Assembly: GCA_024752435.1 (NCBI GenBank)
Contig: CP103035.1
Coordinates: forward strand, 868,001 to 932,000
DNA: 64,000 nt
Origin: Allantophomopsis cytisporea
Taxonomy: Eukaryota; Ascomycota; Leotiomycetes; Phacidiales; Phacidiaceae
Reading direction: 5' to 3'
This document shows positions 24,393-36,838 of this stretch, piece by piece. Both the position numbers and the translations under genes were made by a program. The notes below the pieces were generated by a model that did not search any database, was not told where the DNA came from, and was given only the letters and a program-made list of their open reading frames with translations. The number at the start of each line of letters is the position of its first letter. The stretch's first letter is position 1.

Positions 24393-27300
24393 TGAGTAGC
24401 GTGCTACTTATCAGAGCTTCAGGAATCAAGACAGCGCAACAGTCACTTCCTGACAACCTCAAGCAGACAAACATACACACCGCTCAGCACAATGTACGCA
24501 AAGATAAGTCGAGATCAATACTCCGACTTCTGTTTGTATACTTTGCACAGCGTCTCGGATCGCCACACGAATCCGCCAGTTTGGTCACCGGGATTCATGA
24601 GACAGAACTTAGACCGGGAATTTGCATATGCCAGATGCTAATTCTGCAGTATCAAAGATCCGAAGAACTAGAAATGCGAACACCTTATGCACGATGGAGA
24701 CCGAGGTACACGCAGCAGAGGCCGTCCATATGTACTTTGCAGAAGCAATAAGGCAAAAGCAACACAAGAAACACGCCAAACGATAATCTGGTTGCTCAAG
24801 ACTTCAGGAAGTACAGACACAACTAGAGGCGTTTTTCTTCTAGAAAAGGCCAATACACAGTTGGGTCGTACGTTAGCTACATTTGTAGTAGAGTCAATCT
24901 ATCGGGCTTGTCCAGCAATGCAGCCGTACAAGTACCAACAATTGTCAGCATTCGCCGACGCACAGTATGACGACGTTTGGCATTTCATGCACCGCTGACC
25001 ATGTCGAGGTGAGCTTCGAATCATGTCACTCCCCAGTAACTGCAATGCAGGACTTGGGGGTGCGAGGCTGATGGAGAGTTGCCAAAGCATATCTCTGGAA
25101 TGCTTTGCCTTCCAGTTTATCTTCCGAACGAGCCCCGGAGCCAGGTACCCGATGAGCTGTGGAAGTAAAATGACAGATTGAGAACGTGGAAAGAGATATC
25201 CGAGTACTAGGCAAATACGTCGTTACAGTAGGGAAAATGATTTCATACCTCCATTTGGGGCTGCTCAGTCCCACCTCCTTTGCTGGGCTCTGGAATGTCC
25301 TACGGCGTCCTCCTTACTGGCCGTCGATTGTCGTGTTTGCTCTGCTCTCACGCACTTTCTTGTTTGCTTGCCGTGGGGGCCAGTGGATGTGTTAAGGGCT
25401 GTGGTCTCTGTGGGTGTTAGAGATATGCGACACATCAGTAAAGGTAGGCCAGGTAGGTGGACGATGTGCTGTCTATTTTTCTTGTCCAAGTTGGCTCGTT
25501 TCTGTGTCAATTGGGCGACGTAGATATGTGGCCCTCGCGTTTTTGTACATAGTGACAGGTCATAAAAGCTTACCTCGTGTCTATATCAGTGTCTATCTGT
25601 CAATGACCCTTTTTCAATGTGGGAAGCCTTGTTTCTACAACTCGGGCAGCAACAAGTAGGCGAGAGATGATTTGTGAAGCAGATAGCCAAAGCTGAAAGA
25701 AGTCGTCGAACAAGAAGGGAATTATTTTGCTGGGTTCAGGTCAGGTCAGGTCAGGTCTATGTTGCCTCGATGTTAACAATCTCTTTCTCTTGTCTGTTAT
25801 CCGGTGGCTGAGATTGCTTTGGTTTCTTGTTTCTTTTGGGTAGAGTGAGATCTCGATGACCTATGGGGTGTCGTTTCAAGCCTTGCTCATAACAGCCTTT
25901 GGAATGTCGTGTGAGGCAAGCAGCCTGCACAGATGGACCGATAAGCGAACAATCAGTGTGCAGGAGCAATGCAAGATGCTTGCTTTCTATGCACAACCAA
26001 GCATCTCTCTCATCTAATATGTTATACGCTGCCACAAAAGTTTCTTTATTTGAAGGCACAAGGCTTCCGCAGCTTTCGCCATTGCAGCTGAGGCGTTGCT
26101 TGCGACCTATGATAATGCGCCGCCAAGCATAACATGCAAGATAAACTGCAATACTACCCTTCAAATGAATACCGACAGGTCAATTCCAGGGACCCAGGAC
26201 ATCTCTGATTATCATGCTAGAAGAGAAGAACCTTGGATAGGACTGCCATATGGAACAGCCTCCCTGGCTAGCAAACAGGCTAGACTTATGACAGCTCGTT
26301 CGCAGCTACTGCACGTTTCTCGATGGCTTTTGATATCCACCACGATTTGTTGTATCAGGATATACCGAGCAGGGAAAGAAAGAAAAATGATATTGTAGTC
26401 TGCTTATTTCAGTCAATTCCGCGAACCGGGTTTCAGGAACAATCATATCATACAAAGTTGGAGGCTTGATCTGATACCGGGGCTCCGGTCATGCATGCAA
26501 GAAAACAATTGGTAGCGTCAGTTCGTCATGATTGCGTCTTCACAGAAAGTATCAACACAGCTTATGTCTTGGTGACTTCGATGATTCGCCTCCCAGCTAG
26601 TTTCAAGATACTTCAGGAGAACCAAAAGCAAGTATCATATCTCACCGTGCATGGTCCTACCTTTATAGCTTGGCAGAATGAAATACTCATCATATTTACA
26701 GATGAATGTTTATGGGAAGAAACACCTTTTACTCACCTCGATTGTGGTCTTTCAAATTCCATATACGGCATTTTCGATGTAATCTCAGTCCAAGTCCCAG
26801 ACTTACAATAAGAGCCGCATGAATTAGCTCTGTTGCCTCGGAGAAACGTGGCTCTTTCAGAAATTATGCATATGGGGATCTTGTAAGACTTTGTTATGAG
26901 GAGGCTCAGTACTAGATCTGATTCCGAGCAACAGCAGGGAAGTTAAATTGTCCTTTATTAAAGATGGATGATAGTTGTGCTCCTTGACTCAGAAGATAAG
27001 CAGAACTGCGAGAAGTGGTAATATGAAATCCTCTCTTCGAAATATGAGGAATGATAGGTTTAGTACAGTCATTGATTACTATCCGATTAAACGATAAGTC
27101 CCTAGATCGTTCATTTCAAGTGGTATTAAAGTACTAAGAGACATTCAAATAAATCAAGAAGATGTTGTTTCCTTTAGCTTTCAGGATAGATTTTATGATA
27201 GACTTTTGGAGTCATGCGAGTCAATAGAAATACTTAGAAATCCCGATATCCTTCCTCTGCAAACCTAAAACAAAAGTATCCTGTATCATGGCTAGAAGGC

Positions 27301-27672
27301 ATGAGTGTACACATTTTCAATGTGAAAGCGGCACGGCTCCGCAAGTCAATATATGTGCAATAAACAACCCGACAACTTAGCCTTGCTTATGTGAGAATGA
27401 TCCATAACGCCACCAGAAATCCCGTCATAGATGTTATTCTATCAAAAATATAATATGCGGACACAGATCACCATGTCATCGAACTCTGGTAGATTGAGCA
27501 AACAGAAATATTCACGTGATACCAGGTTTAGCACTTATCTAATCTGATCTCAATCTTGACTCTTCTAGCTCCGAGCATCGCAACTGGGAATATATCACCA
27601 GGCAAGAGTTCTTCAAATACATGAATTTGTCTCTTTCTGAACTATGATCAAGTCATAGAATATCAGTATTAA
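24393..27672. other. Gene-poor divergent intergenic region
   Basis: About 3.3 kb between the starts of GTR2 and the PQ-loop gene. None of the open frames (up to about 135 codons, for example 25757-26164 minus and 26491-26811 plus) shows a recognisable domain or convincing splice continuity. A TCAGG pentanucleotide repeat is at 25735-25756. The part from about 26850 to 27650 is AT-rich. I see no terminal repeats or transposase motifs. Confidence 0.5.
25735..25756. repeat. (TCAGG)n repeat
   Basis: About four pentanucleotide units in the gene-poor region. Confidence 0.8.
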
Positions 27673-28699
27673 ATGGATGTTCCAAAAGCTGCCGATGTTC
27701 TCGGTACCCTCGGTGCAGTGAGCAAATCAAATCCCATTACTAGTATCCCAAGCTCTCAACTGATGATTCAATGATAGGTGTGTTGGTCTGTACAGGTATA
27801 ACATCTTTAAGACATATACGATCTGCAAACTAACAGACTTTCAGCTCCTGCCCCAGATCATCATCAACTACCGCCGCCATGACTCTGCCGGGCTCCAGCC
27901 CGCTTTTATGATGCTGTGGGCAAGCGCGGGCTGCCCACTAGCCGTGTACAACACGGTCAAAAACTTATCCATTCCCTTACAGATCCAGCCTCAGGTTCTC
28001 ACAGTCCTGAGTTTGGTGACCTGGACCCAATGCTGCTATTATGAGAAGGTGCGTCCTCTGAGTTATCCGTCAACCTATGATAGGGGCTAATTGATCAGAA
28101 ATGGCCGCTTAAGAAGTGCCTCACTATCATCCTTCCCATAGTGATCTTCATGGCTGGCCTGGAAGTTGCTCTCATCTTCGCATGCCGTATCGCTATGAAG
28201 CGTGGCTTAGAATGGCCTTCAACGCTTATGGCGGTCCTCGCTGGTTGCCTTCTATGCGCCGGTGTATTGCGAGAGTATTGGGATATCTACAAGCATAACA
28301 CCGTGCGGGGAATCAGTTTCCTGTTTTGCGGCATCGATGCTGCAGGAGACGTTTTCTCTCTACTATCAGTCAGTAAGTACCGGGCTTGTTTCAATATCTT
28401 CTAAGATAACCCTGCTTATAAATTCAGTTTTTGAGCCGGAATACGATATTGCTGCCATGGCTGTATATGGTGCAGAGTTCACACTATGGTGTGGGATCTT
28501 CATGTGCGGTGGGTACTACCTGTTTATTCCTTGGGTTAAAAAGACAATGGGCCTTGCAAGAAATGGAAGTGATGAGACTCCCCAGGAAGGGGATGGGATC
28601 ACCTTGCATGATTTGCCCTCTTCTACTTCCGTCTTTCGAACGCCGGGTTCCGATCTCGTGATTCGAAGAATGGCTACTCAAATCTCAGAGTCGGCATAG
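27673..28699 (+). CDS. PQ-loop repeat membrane protein with an 18-nt microexon
   Basis: Five exons: 27673-27717, 27778-27795, 27845-28048, 28099-28372 and 28428-28699, giving 270 aa. Exon 2 is a microexon encoding VCWSVQ. With it the N-terminus reads LGTLGAVCWSVQLLPQIIINYR, the standard first PQ-loop helix of this family; without it the motif is lost. Several hydrophobic segments follow. The second repeat, near FCGIDAAGDVFSLLS, lacks a literal PQ, as in many fungal members. The C-terminal tail is polar. PQ-loop proteins include vacuolar or lysosomal cationic amino acid transporters (Ypq1/PQLC2) and cystinosin, but this divergent fungal subgroup has no assigned substrate that I know of. A vacuolar or other endomembrane location is inferred from the family only. 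Confidence 0.82.
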
Positions 28700-29462
28700 G
28701 GTCAGCTTTAGATTGCTAGTGTAATGGCTATTGTATATACGCTTGCTCCTTGTCATTACTTTGTATGTTGTACTATTAATTTACTTGGAATGATGGGCGA
28801 AAACATTCAGAAATAAAATTCTCGAAACTACTCATCCGTAAATAATCAAGGAATTAACCCATTATTCCAATTTTTAAGAATTGGACTTTAATCACAATTC
28901 CACTTTCACCATTGCAAGAATCTGTAGAGCGGGTGGAAAACTTCTAGAAAATTTGCCTATGTGTTGCGAGCAATTCACAGCTACTCTTGCCATCTCCACT
29001 GAACGTTCATCTGGTGTTTATATGATGCGCTATGTGTCTTTACTGCCAAGAAATTCGCTCATTTACAGTTATATTGATTATTAGGTATCTTCTCAACATC
29101 ACTTCATCGTCATTATGTAGGCTCGCGCCATAGTCTACGGTGTGTGTTCTTCTTCTTCTTCTTCTTCTTCTTCTCTTACAGAGCAGCTGACATGCCCCAG
29201 CAAAGACTCAGTTTGCCACATGGAACTTGCTGAATAGAAAGAGTGCTTGAGTCAGAATGGAGAGAGGTATGAAGATCAAGAAAGGTCTTGTTGATTGATG
29301 TTTTGTATATGACCAATCCACTCATAAAATATAACATAGATAGATTAAAAGGCAACACAACTTGAAACCCCGAATCTAGTTTCCTATCAGGGGCCCAGAA
29401 GGCCCATCACCAATCCCTAACGCCACGCTAAACAACAAATTCCCTCTGGATCATTTAGAGCC
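28700..29462. other. Convergent intergenic region
   Basis: About 760 bp between the PQ-loop and RTF2 stop codons. It holds a (CTT)n microsatellite at 29148-29174 and no supported gene. Confidence 0.6.
29148..29174. repeat. (CTT)n microsatellite
   Basis: About nine CTT units. Confidence 0.9.
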
Positions 29463-30535
29463 TCATCTTCGCTCTGGCACCGAGTACCCTCTAGTCATGA
29501 AATCCCCAGCCTTACTCCTACTGGCCTGATTACCCTTACTACTGAAAAGACTTTTCAAGTTATCATTGAGACCCAATTTCCTCCTCTTATTCATCTCCTC
29601 CTGCTCCTCCAAGACCCTCGCTGTCAGCGAAGCCGTAGCAGCGTTCTTAATACCAACCGGAACAGGAGTAGAAGTACCACTGCGTGAAGCGGAGGCCTTC
29701 ACATCCTTGACAAGCTTCGGCACAGGCTCAAGATCCTCAATAGCCTTCCTCTTCTTCGGCTCATCAACCTTCTCATCCTCCTTATCCTTCCTCCGTTCGG
29801 AAACCTCAGCAATACGCTTCAACTTCTCCTTATCATCGAGACCTTCATCCGCCAAAATCCTCGCCACCTCCTCCTCCCGCTCCCTCTTCGCCCTCTTCTT
29901 ATCCTTCTTCCCCTTCTTGCCAGAATGCGTCAGCCCCCCAGCCCTCAACCTCTCCGCCCTCTCCCTCAACGTCACCCTATCCTCCTCTCGCGGGCTCAGA
30001 ATCGGCACAACGCCCCCAGCATCAACGGCCTCGCCGCAAGCAGCACACGTCGCCTCCCCAACCTCCTTGACAGCAACCTCACTAAACGCATGCCCACACG
30101 GCACCAGATAAACCGCCCTCGTGTTCGCGCCGAGTTCCTTGCCGGTGATGGGGCACGTCCATTTTCCATCCGCATCCGTCTGGAAGCGCACCTCGACTAC
30201 ATCCTTCAAGCTCTTGACGCGACCCTTGAGCACCTCATCCTTCTCTTTCCGCGCGGCCTCGTCGTCGGTGGGCAAGAGGTATTCGAGGACTGCATCTTTG
30301 TTGTACAGGATGCCTGCGCAGTCTGAGACGACAGGTGCGGCGAGGGGCCGTTTTGAGAGCGGACAATTCGTCCATGCGTGAGTTTGCGCTTCGTGTTGGG
30401 TGGCTTTGAGTTCCGAGGTGTTGGGGTTGCGGGCGGCTTCTTTGACGAGCTCGCGGCGGGTGGGAATACTGTTTTATGTGAGTGGATTTTCATGATTATG
30501 TAAAGAACTACGTACCTTCCTCCGTCGTTTCCCAT
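29463..30535 (-). CDS. RTF2: Replication termination factor 2 (Rtf2) family protein
   Basis: Exons are 30535-30516 and 30468-29463; the 47-nt intron (GTACGT...AACAG) follows the sixth codon and joins MGNDGG to SIPTRRELVK. The product is 341 aa. The N-terminal MGNDGGSIPTRRELV block is nearly invariant in Rtf2. Two RING-like halves follow: WTNCPLSKRPL with a later D-C-A-G and YNKDAVLEYL, then WTCPITGKEL and VPCGHAFS plus CAACGEA. This is the C2HC2 zinc-binding fold. The remainder is a highly charged K/E helical region and a basic tail. Fission yeast Rtf2 stabilises paused replication forks and affects splicing; human RTF2 regulates RNase H2 at forks. The role here is inferred from orthology. 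Confidence 0.92.
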
Positions 30536-31981
30536 GTTGAAGAGTGATTAATGCCTGTCGTAGATTTCTGTGGCTGTTTTGAGTTGAAGCTTGAAGGCAA
30601 ATATTCATCATAAGGCTGTCGATGTTACTTGGTTTGATTTGTCTGAGGCGAGGCTGGGCTTCTACATCACGTGAAAATATTTTATGATAAGGTACTTGCT
30701 TTCACTCACCTACCACTGTTTTGACGTGAAAAATGTATGAAGGATCTAACATACTATGTGATTGCTCGAACAAGTTTAAAATCTAAATCCCCGAAGCCAG
30801 AAGTAACTGGGAACTTTCAATAGACGTTACAAGAAGTAACAAAAAGCGATTTCTTTCTTGATGCGAAATCCACCAGCTCATTGCTACCATAAACGTAAGC
30901 AAGTTGCTAAGCCTCGGACAGTTTTCTTTATACCATATCATGATGTATATAGTATAGTGCACATATTATGACTGAATAAATGTAGTAATCGTCTAAAAGA
31001 GGTGCAAATCAAGTGATTGTTTTCTATATTAGTATTAACACCAAAGCTCACAATCGACATGTAAGTCTCACGTATCACATATTCATAACCATAATAGCAT
31101 TATCAAAGAAACAGAAATTCATGGTCGGCATGATGAATTGAATTAGATATTTGTACACAGTCCCTGATCGCATCCAGTCCAAGCTTTGAACCGACCCAAA
31201 ACCCGTGGCGACGAGCTCCATGCCATATCCATCGTCCTGAACCATAATCATCATCCTCCCCACACGATCATTTGTAAGGACCCCAACCCCAAATTACCAT
31301 TGCATCAGCCAGACCATCAAAAGGGGAACAGAGACAAGAGATCATGAAAATCATCGAAAGCATAATCACAGAAAAGAAGCAAGTCCCTTCCAGTCATGCA
31401 AACACTTCGCGCATAAGATAAGAGGGAAAGACAACACAAACAGAGAGAGAAGGCCCCACGAAAGCTGTGGACAAAAGAGCAAATTCGCAAACGCGACAGT
31501 TACACCCCTATCGCAGTTGGAAAGCGAATTCGCAAAATGAAACCGATGGTACAAGCTTTTCCGTCGAGTAAGCCGACCAATTGCGGTCTTCTCGAAAAAT
31601 GGTCGAATGGTCGAAACGCAGCACAAGAAACACAATAAGAACAGAAATCCTTGAAGGGCAAGCCGAATGCAAAAGAGCAACCTGTCTACCGAACGCTCCC
31701 GAAACCAATTATGCGCAGCAACAATGACGGAAGATGCAAAGGGTAGAACCGAGAAGAAATCTGGTAGAATCTTTTTTGACCGATTCTTCTAATGGTCGGT
31801 GAAAAGGTATCATTGGGAATAAGTGAAGAAAGTTTTTGAAGCAGGAACTTTTGAGACACGATGTGGAGGTATAGGTCCCGCCACAAATGCAAAGTATTAG
31901 TCGGACCACCGCCAAGTCTATGCACAGAGATTATTGTACCAATACACACGCATATCACGGGTAATGTGAGACGCGCGATAC
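30536..31981. other. Intergenic region between RTF2 5' end and eIF4G 3' end
   Basis: About 1.45 kb. I see no supported gene. The half next to eIF4G (about 31300-31981) is probably its 3' UTR. The hydrophobic minus-strand open frames there lack coding signs such as conserved motifs or splice continuity. Confidence 0.55.
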
Positions 31982-34900
31982 TCAAGCATCTACCTTCTTT
32001 TCAGAGTCTCCGGTAGGGGTGGACTTTGTCAAGTTAGGAGATGCGTGAGCAGATGGTGGAGATGCTGGGTTCTCTGCCTCATTGGAGTCAAGTCCAGAAA
32101 GAAGACTACAATATGTTAGTGATAATTCAAAATGACGTTTGAACATGTGTGCTTACCTGAAGGCATTGGCGGAGACCTTGTCCTTTGCTGGTGGTGTACC
32201 GGCTCTCGAAGAAGCTCCTGAATCTTCACCCGTTCTGCTCAAAGACCCACCTGGTCCCATCTTGCGTCCACTGCTGCTACGAGAAGCGAACATGGAAGTT
32301 GGACCAAAGGACATCTGACCTGGTCCCTGGCTGGTCTGTCTGTTCTTGTTGGTAAGACGACGGAGGTCACCCATCTCAACAGTGTTCTTGTTGTAATCTG
32401 GCGGTGGCATTCCATAGCCGTTACCAGAGAAGTTACGAGAATCACCACGGCCCATCTGCATACGGCCACCACCACCTCCTCCACCACCACGCTGGGAACC
32501 GCGAGCATTCTCAGCTTGCTTTGCAGCAGCAGCAGCCTCGGCCTGTAAGAAGTTAGTCTTTAGTCTTTTATTTTCCGATATGATGCTCACCTCTGCTCTA
32601 ATTTCCTCAAGCGTCTTTGGACCCTTGTTGTCCTCCTTAGAGTGCCAGCGCTTCTTACGAAGATCAACGATATCCATAAGCATGAACTTAAGTCTACTTG
32701 GCAACTCTGGGGTGTCGATCATGGCCTGGATGCGGTGGAAGTAGACATCCATCATTGGCTTGCCCTTCTCGGTGCTGTCAAGGTTGCCACCAATAGTCTT
32801 GAGGAGCTTGGTCAAAGACTCGACCTCAGCCTCATCAGGAATACCGGTGTAATCAACGAGCTTCTTAACACACTCGTGCATGATACGCTCAGTAAGCATA
32901 CCAAGCTTGTAAAGCTCACCGATGAACTGAACAAGACCAAGACCACGACGCTTGGCAGCGGCAGCAATGTAGTACTCGTCGGAAAGCATGGCAGCCTCCT
33001 CGGTCTTCTCTTCACCACGCTCACCCTCTGGCTTCTCTGGAAGCTCAGTCTTCCATCCACGCTCGAACTCTTCTTGACATCTGTTGAGGAGGTACTTTCT
33101 GAAGAGGTTGCCACCAGAGACAATGTTGCCGTTCTTGTCCAGAATGCTCTCATCCTTAATGTCTGGGTTCATGGTCTCCAACATGCGCTTACAGAACTTA
33201 GCGTACATAGAAGCCCAGTGAGCTTCATCAGTGGCCTTCTCGAAAGTGAGCTGGATAACCTGTCGGAGAGTACGTCCGTCGGCTTCGTCACGGGATTGAG
33301 CCGCAATGGCAAGGATCTGATCAGCGATCTTGTCGAATTTCTCTGGAGTCATCTTGTTAAGCGCGGCCTTGACCTTACGCTGGACCATGTCTGGTTGCAT
33401 GTGGCCATCGCCAGCACCAGCACCTGGAGCAGGACCGGCAGCACCAGTAGCATTGGATTGTTGCATGATGCTACGTGGCTTCCATCCACCTTCGGTGACC
33501 TTGATAGGCTTGAGCTCCATACCAGCAGTGAGAGGCATAGTCTTGGCCAACTTGGACTCGTCTGGGCCCTTGGAGTGGTTACCGCGCTTACTGCTACCAC
33601 CACCACCACGCGAGTTGGTACGTGGGGAGTTTGGCGAGGGACCCATGTTGGAGGAGGAAGAGCGGGCACCCATTTGGTTACCAGCTGGGAAGGCACCACC
33701 GGGACGGCCGAAGCTTGGAATGGAAGTAACTTGTGGACGTGGCATAGCACCTGTGGACATGGCAAAACGATCAGCGGAAGTGGTTCCAGGAGGAAGGGTC
33801 TTCCCACCCGCGGCGAAGTTGCCCATAGCGAAGGCTCCAGGCTGAGTACGGTTGGAGGTAGAGCGTGGACCCATGCCACCTGGCGTTCTGGTAGATCCGG
33901 AGCGAGCAGAGCCTGCATCACCATCACCGATCAAGGCCTTGATCTGTGCATCAAATTCCATGGATGGCTTCTCAGTGAAGACCTTCTGGAATTGAAGCAA
34001 GAACTCCTTGTCGTACTTGAAGCTCTTGCCCTTGGTAGTAACAGCAGAGTTCAACGCTGGGTTTGGAGAGTTAATGTTTGGTGGATAAATTCCCGGGTTG
34101 ATGGAAGTCAAGAAGCGAGCAGACTTCAATGATTGCAATGCAGCACTTGGCTGAGGAGCCTCAACAGGCTTGGTGTTAAGAGGAGTAAGGTTGAGGGGAA
34201 CTGGCTTGCCACGAGAGGTCTTTGAAGCTGGGCCAGTAGAGTCATCAGATGCTGGAGTGGAAGCACCACTGTCGTCTGCAAGGGTCATATCTCTAAGCTT
34301 GGAAGCAACGGTGCTTGGGGTAGAAGCACCCTTTGCAGCCTCCTTGTTATCGGTCTTGACCTCAGATGCGAGAGCATCTGCGTCAGACTTAGCATCTGCG
34401 GACGCACCCTTCTTCTCAGCCTCTTGACGCTTGCGCTCGCGCTCATCCTCAAGACGCTCCATCTCGCGCTCTTGCTCACGAAGCTTACGGTCATTCTCTT
34501 CAGCAGCGGCCTTGTTCTTCTCAGCGTTGGCCTTGTCAGCTGCAGCCTTCTCGGCCTGTCTCTTAGCAAGAATCTCGGCCTCCTTCTTCTCACGCTCGGC
34601 CTCAGCTGCCTCCATCTCAGCGATCTGTCTTTCCATCTCGTCCTCCTCTTCTTGCTTTCTCTTTGCCTCAGCGGCGGCTGCGTCCTCAGCCTCCTTCTCC
34701 TTGTTGACTTCTTCCTTTGGCTCTTCTTTTGGCTCTTCTTTTGGCTCTTCCTTTGGCTCTTCCTTTGGCTCCTCCTTCACTACCTCCTTTGGCTCCTCCT
34801 TTGGCTCAGGCTTGGCCTCCTCCTTAACCTCTGGCTCAGGTGCCTTAGCAGCAACCTCCTCCTTTGGCTTGGCCTCAGCAGCCTTATCGGCCTCGGCAGC

Positions 34901-36838
34901 CTTCTTCATTTGTTCCTTGAACTCTTGAATCTTCTGCTCTTTGTCCTTAGCGTCCTTCGAAACATTGACACTGTCAGGGCGCGTGTGTTGAGCAGGAGTT
35001 GTGGACTTTGGTGGTGGAGTTGGAGTAGATGCTACAACTGGTGGAGTGCCAGATCGGAGGCTGGTCGCTGGGGATGCCGGTGCCTTTACAGCAGAGAGGT
35101 CGAGGGCTTCACCGTCGGGTCGCTTGATGACAATTGCAGCGCTCTTACGTGGGCCTCTCGAGAAGGCTGGAGATGCAGTCGGAGTGCTCTTCGCTGCTTG
35201 TGGAGTAACTGCATTGGTGGCTGGAGTCATCGATGGGGTTTGTGGTTGTCCGAGACTCGAGTTTGGACGTTCGGACATTTGCGATGGAGTGCGCGACATA
35301 GGCTGTGGCGGCTGGGGAGCGTATTGGCCAGGGGTATAGATTGGTGCATTATACCCTGTCTGTGGCGACTGGGGTGGACCAGTCATGTATGGTATCTGTG
35401 GGTACATGTATTGACCACCGTTGATAGGAATACCAGACATACGATCGAAGCCGGTTTGAGGATATCCGTACTGTAAATTTGTCAGACATAATTCAAAATT
35501 GCCGCTTTCTGGTGAAATATCAATTTTTCCTCCGGGCAAAGGGGGAAAGACTGGAAATTCTGGAAATGTAGAGTCAGTAATAACAGAAGGGTTGTCAGGC
35601 ATGCCGAAAGCCGGTCGATCTGCAGACAGAGTACTATTCACTGGAAGCGGCTGAGCTGGCCTATCGTATCTGTCTGAAAGGTCTACCGGAACCACTCTCG
35701 GCGGGCTGAAACGATTATATTGATCCCAAGACTGCGATTGATCGCCGGAGTGCGATCGATCCCAGGATTGTGACCGGTTTTTGCCCTTGCCCTTTTTACC
35801 TTTTGCTGACTTTTTGTTGAAGCTGTAAGATTGAGAAGGGGCATGTGAAGAAGAGGGATTAGGTACTTGTTGAGGTGGGTAGTAGCTGTATTGTTGTGGG
35901 TGCATAGGCATAGCGGTGTTCATGTTTGGAGTGCCCGGGATGGAGTTCGCGAGAGCTGGGCTTCGTGCAGCTTGGTGTGGAGAATTTGGGTATTGCATCG
36001 GTCTCTGTTGACTTTGGAAAGCTGGTGGCATACCACCTCTTCCGCCGCCTGGTCCACCGCGGAATCCACCAGGTCCTCCTGGAGGTGGATAGCCCATTGG
36101 CTGTCCCTGGTGTCCTTGGTACTGCTGTGGGAAACCACCACGACCTCTACCACCCTGTGGGCCATAACCACCTCGGCCGCCTTGCTCGCTGTGTGCGGAC
36201 TGGGAAGATTCACGTCTGAGGTGACCTGGAGAGGTACCTGGAGCTGGGCCCTGGGAGCTAGAAGCTTGGCGCATGTGACGCTATCAAGCAAAGTCAGCAT
36301 GCGCGTCATAATATTGCATATATATGTGGGAGGGTGAAATTCTTACATCGCCATCGCCACCGAGACTACCAAAGGTCATGCCGTTACCCTGAGAAACGGA
36401 CGGGGGACGTCCACCGCTAGCGGCTGGTTGAGGAATTGGGGATGGAGACTGCGCTGGAGATGGAACTCGGGCATTGTTGTTGCCTCCTGGAATGGCAATA
36501 GGTGCGGAAGAAGACTGGGCAATTTGTGGAGTGCTGTGGGAAGCGGCGGGAGAGTCGGTAATGGAACCAAATTGGATTGCGGATTTTTGGCCTCCAACGG
36601 GGCCACCGTTGATGGTAACGGAGCTCTTACGGCTATGATCGTTTGAAGATCCATTCACAACAGCCGGCACAGCAGGTGGGATCGGTCTAGCATTTGCTGA
36701 TCCATTTTGCTGACCTGGGCCAGAAGCAGTTCCTACGGCCACGGCGGGAGAAGAAGCGGTAGACTTCTTGGTCGCTGCTGCAGAGTAGGATAATGCACTG
36801 GCCTGGCTTATTGATTGAGAGTTCTGGGAGGTCGTCAT
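31982..36838 (-). CDS. TIF4631: Translation initiation factor eIF4G
   Basis: Exons are 36838-36347, 36280-32591, 32542-32157 and 32105-31982, giving 1563 aa if nothing else is spliced. The N-terminal half is low in complexity: S/P/Q/G-rich, RGG-type (GGRGGMPP), a KGKKGKGK patch, then an acidic/lysine stretch with PKEE repeats and a long E/K/A coiled region. The eIF4E/MIF4G part is recognisable from YDKEFLLQFQKVF (the eIF4E-binding YxxxxLL motif), then the MIF4G core from MTPEKFDKIADQIL through WASMYAKFCKRM, GLGLVQFIGELYKLGMLTERIMHECV and LPSRLKFMLMDIVDLRKKRW. The third intron is 48 nt and stop-free; splicing gives EEIRAEAEAAAAAKQ. The last intron (GTAAGC donor) yields an ending KKVDA. It scaffolds eIF4E, eIF4A and poly(A)-binding protein on mRNA caps. 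A further 396-nt stop-free intron-like segment lies at 35471-35866. Confidence 0.93.
34724..34795. repeat. PKEE-coding tandem repeat in eIF4G
   Basis: A 12-nt unit (minus-strand PKEE codons, about five copies) encodes repeated PKEE in the acidic region before the coiled segment. Copies differ by single third-position changes. Confidence 0.85.

Noticed and set aside
25757..26164. 135-codon minus-strand frame in the gene-poor gap
   Set aside because: No domain and overlapped by plus-strand frames; not supported as coding.
32642..34132. 496-codon open frame on the plus strand inside eIF4G
   Set aside because: It is antisense to the conserved MIF4G region. Its composition is the reverse-strand shadow of eIF4G codons and it has no start context or family resemblance.
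34424..35476. 350-codon leucine-rich plus-strand frame that looks like a membrane protein
   Set aside because: The leucines arise from reading GAG/AAG-rich Glu/Lys codons of eIF4G on the opposite strand, not from a real gene.
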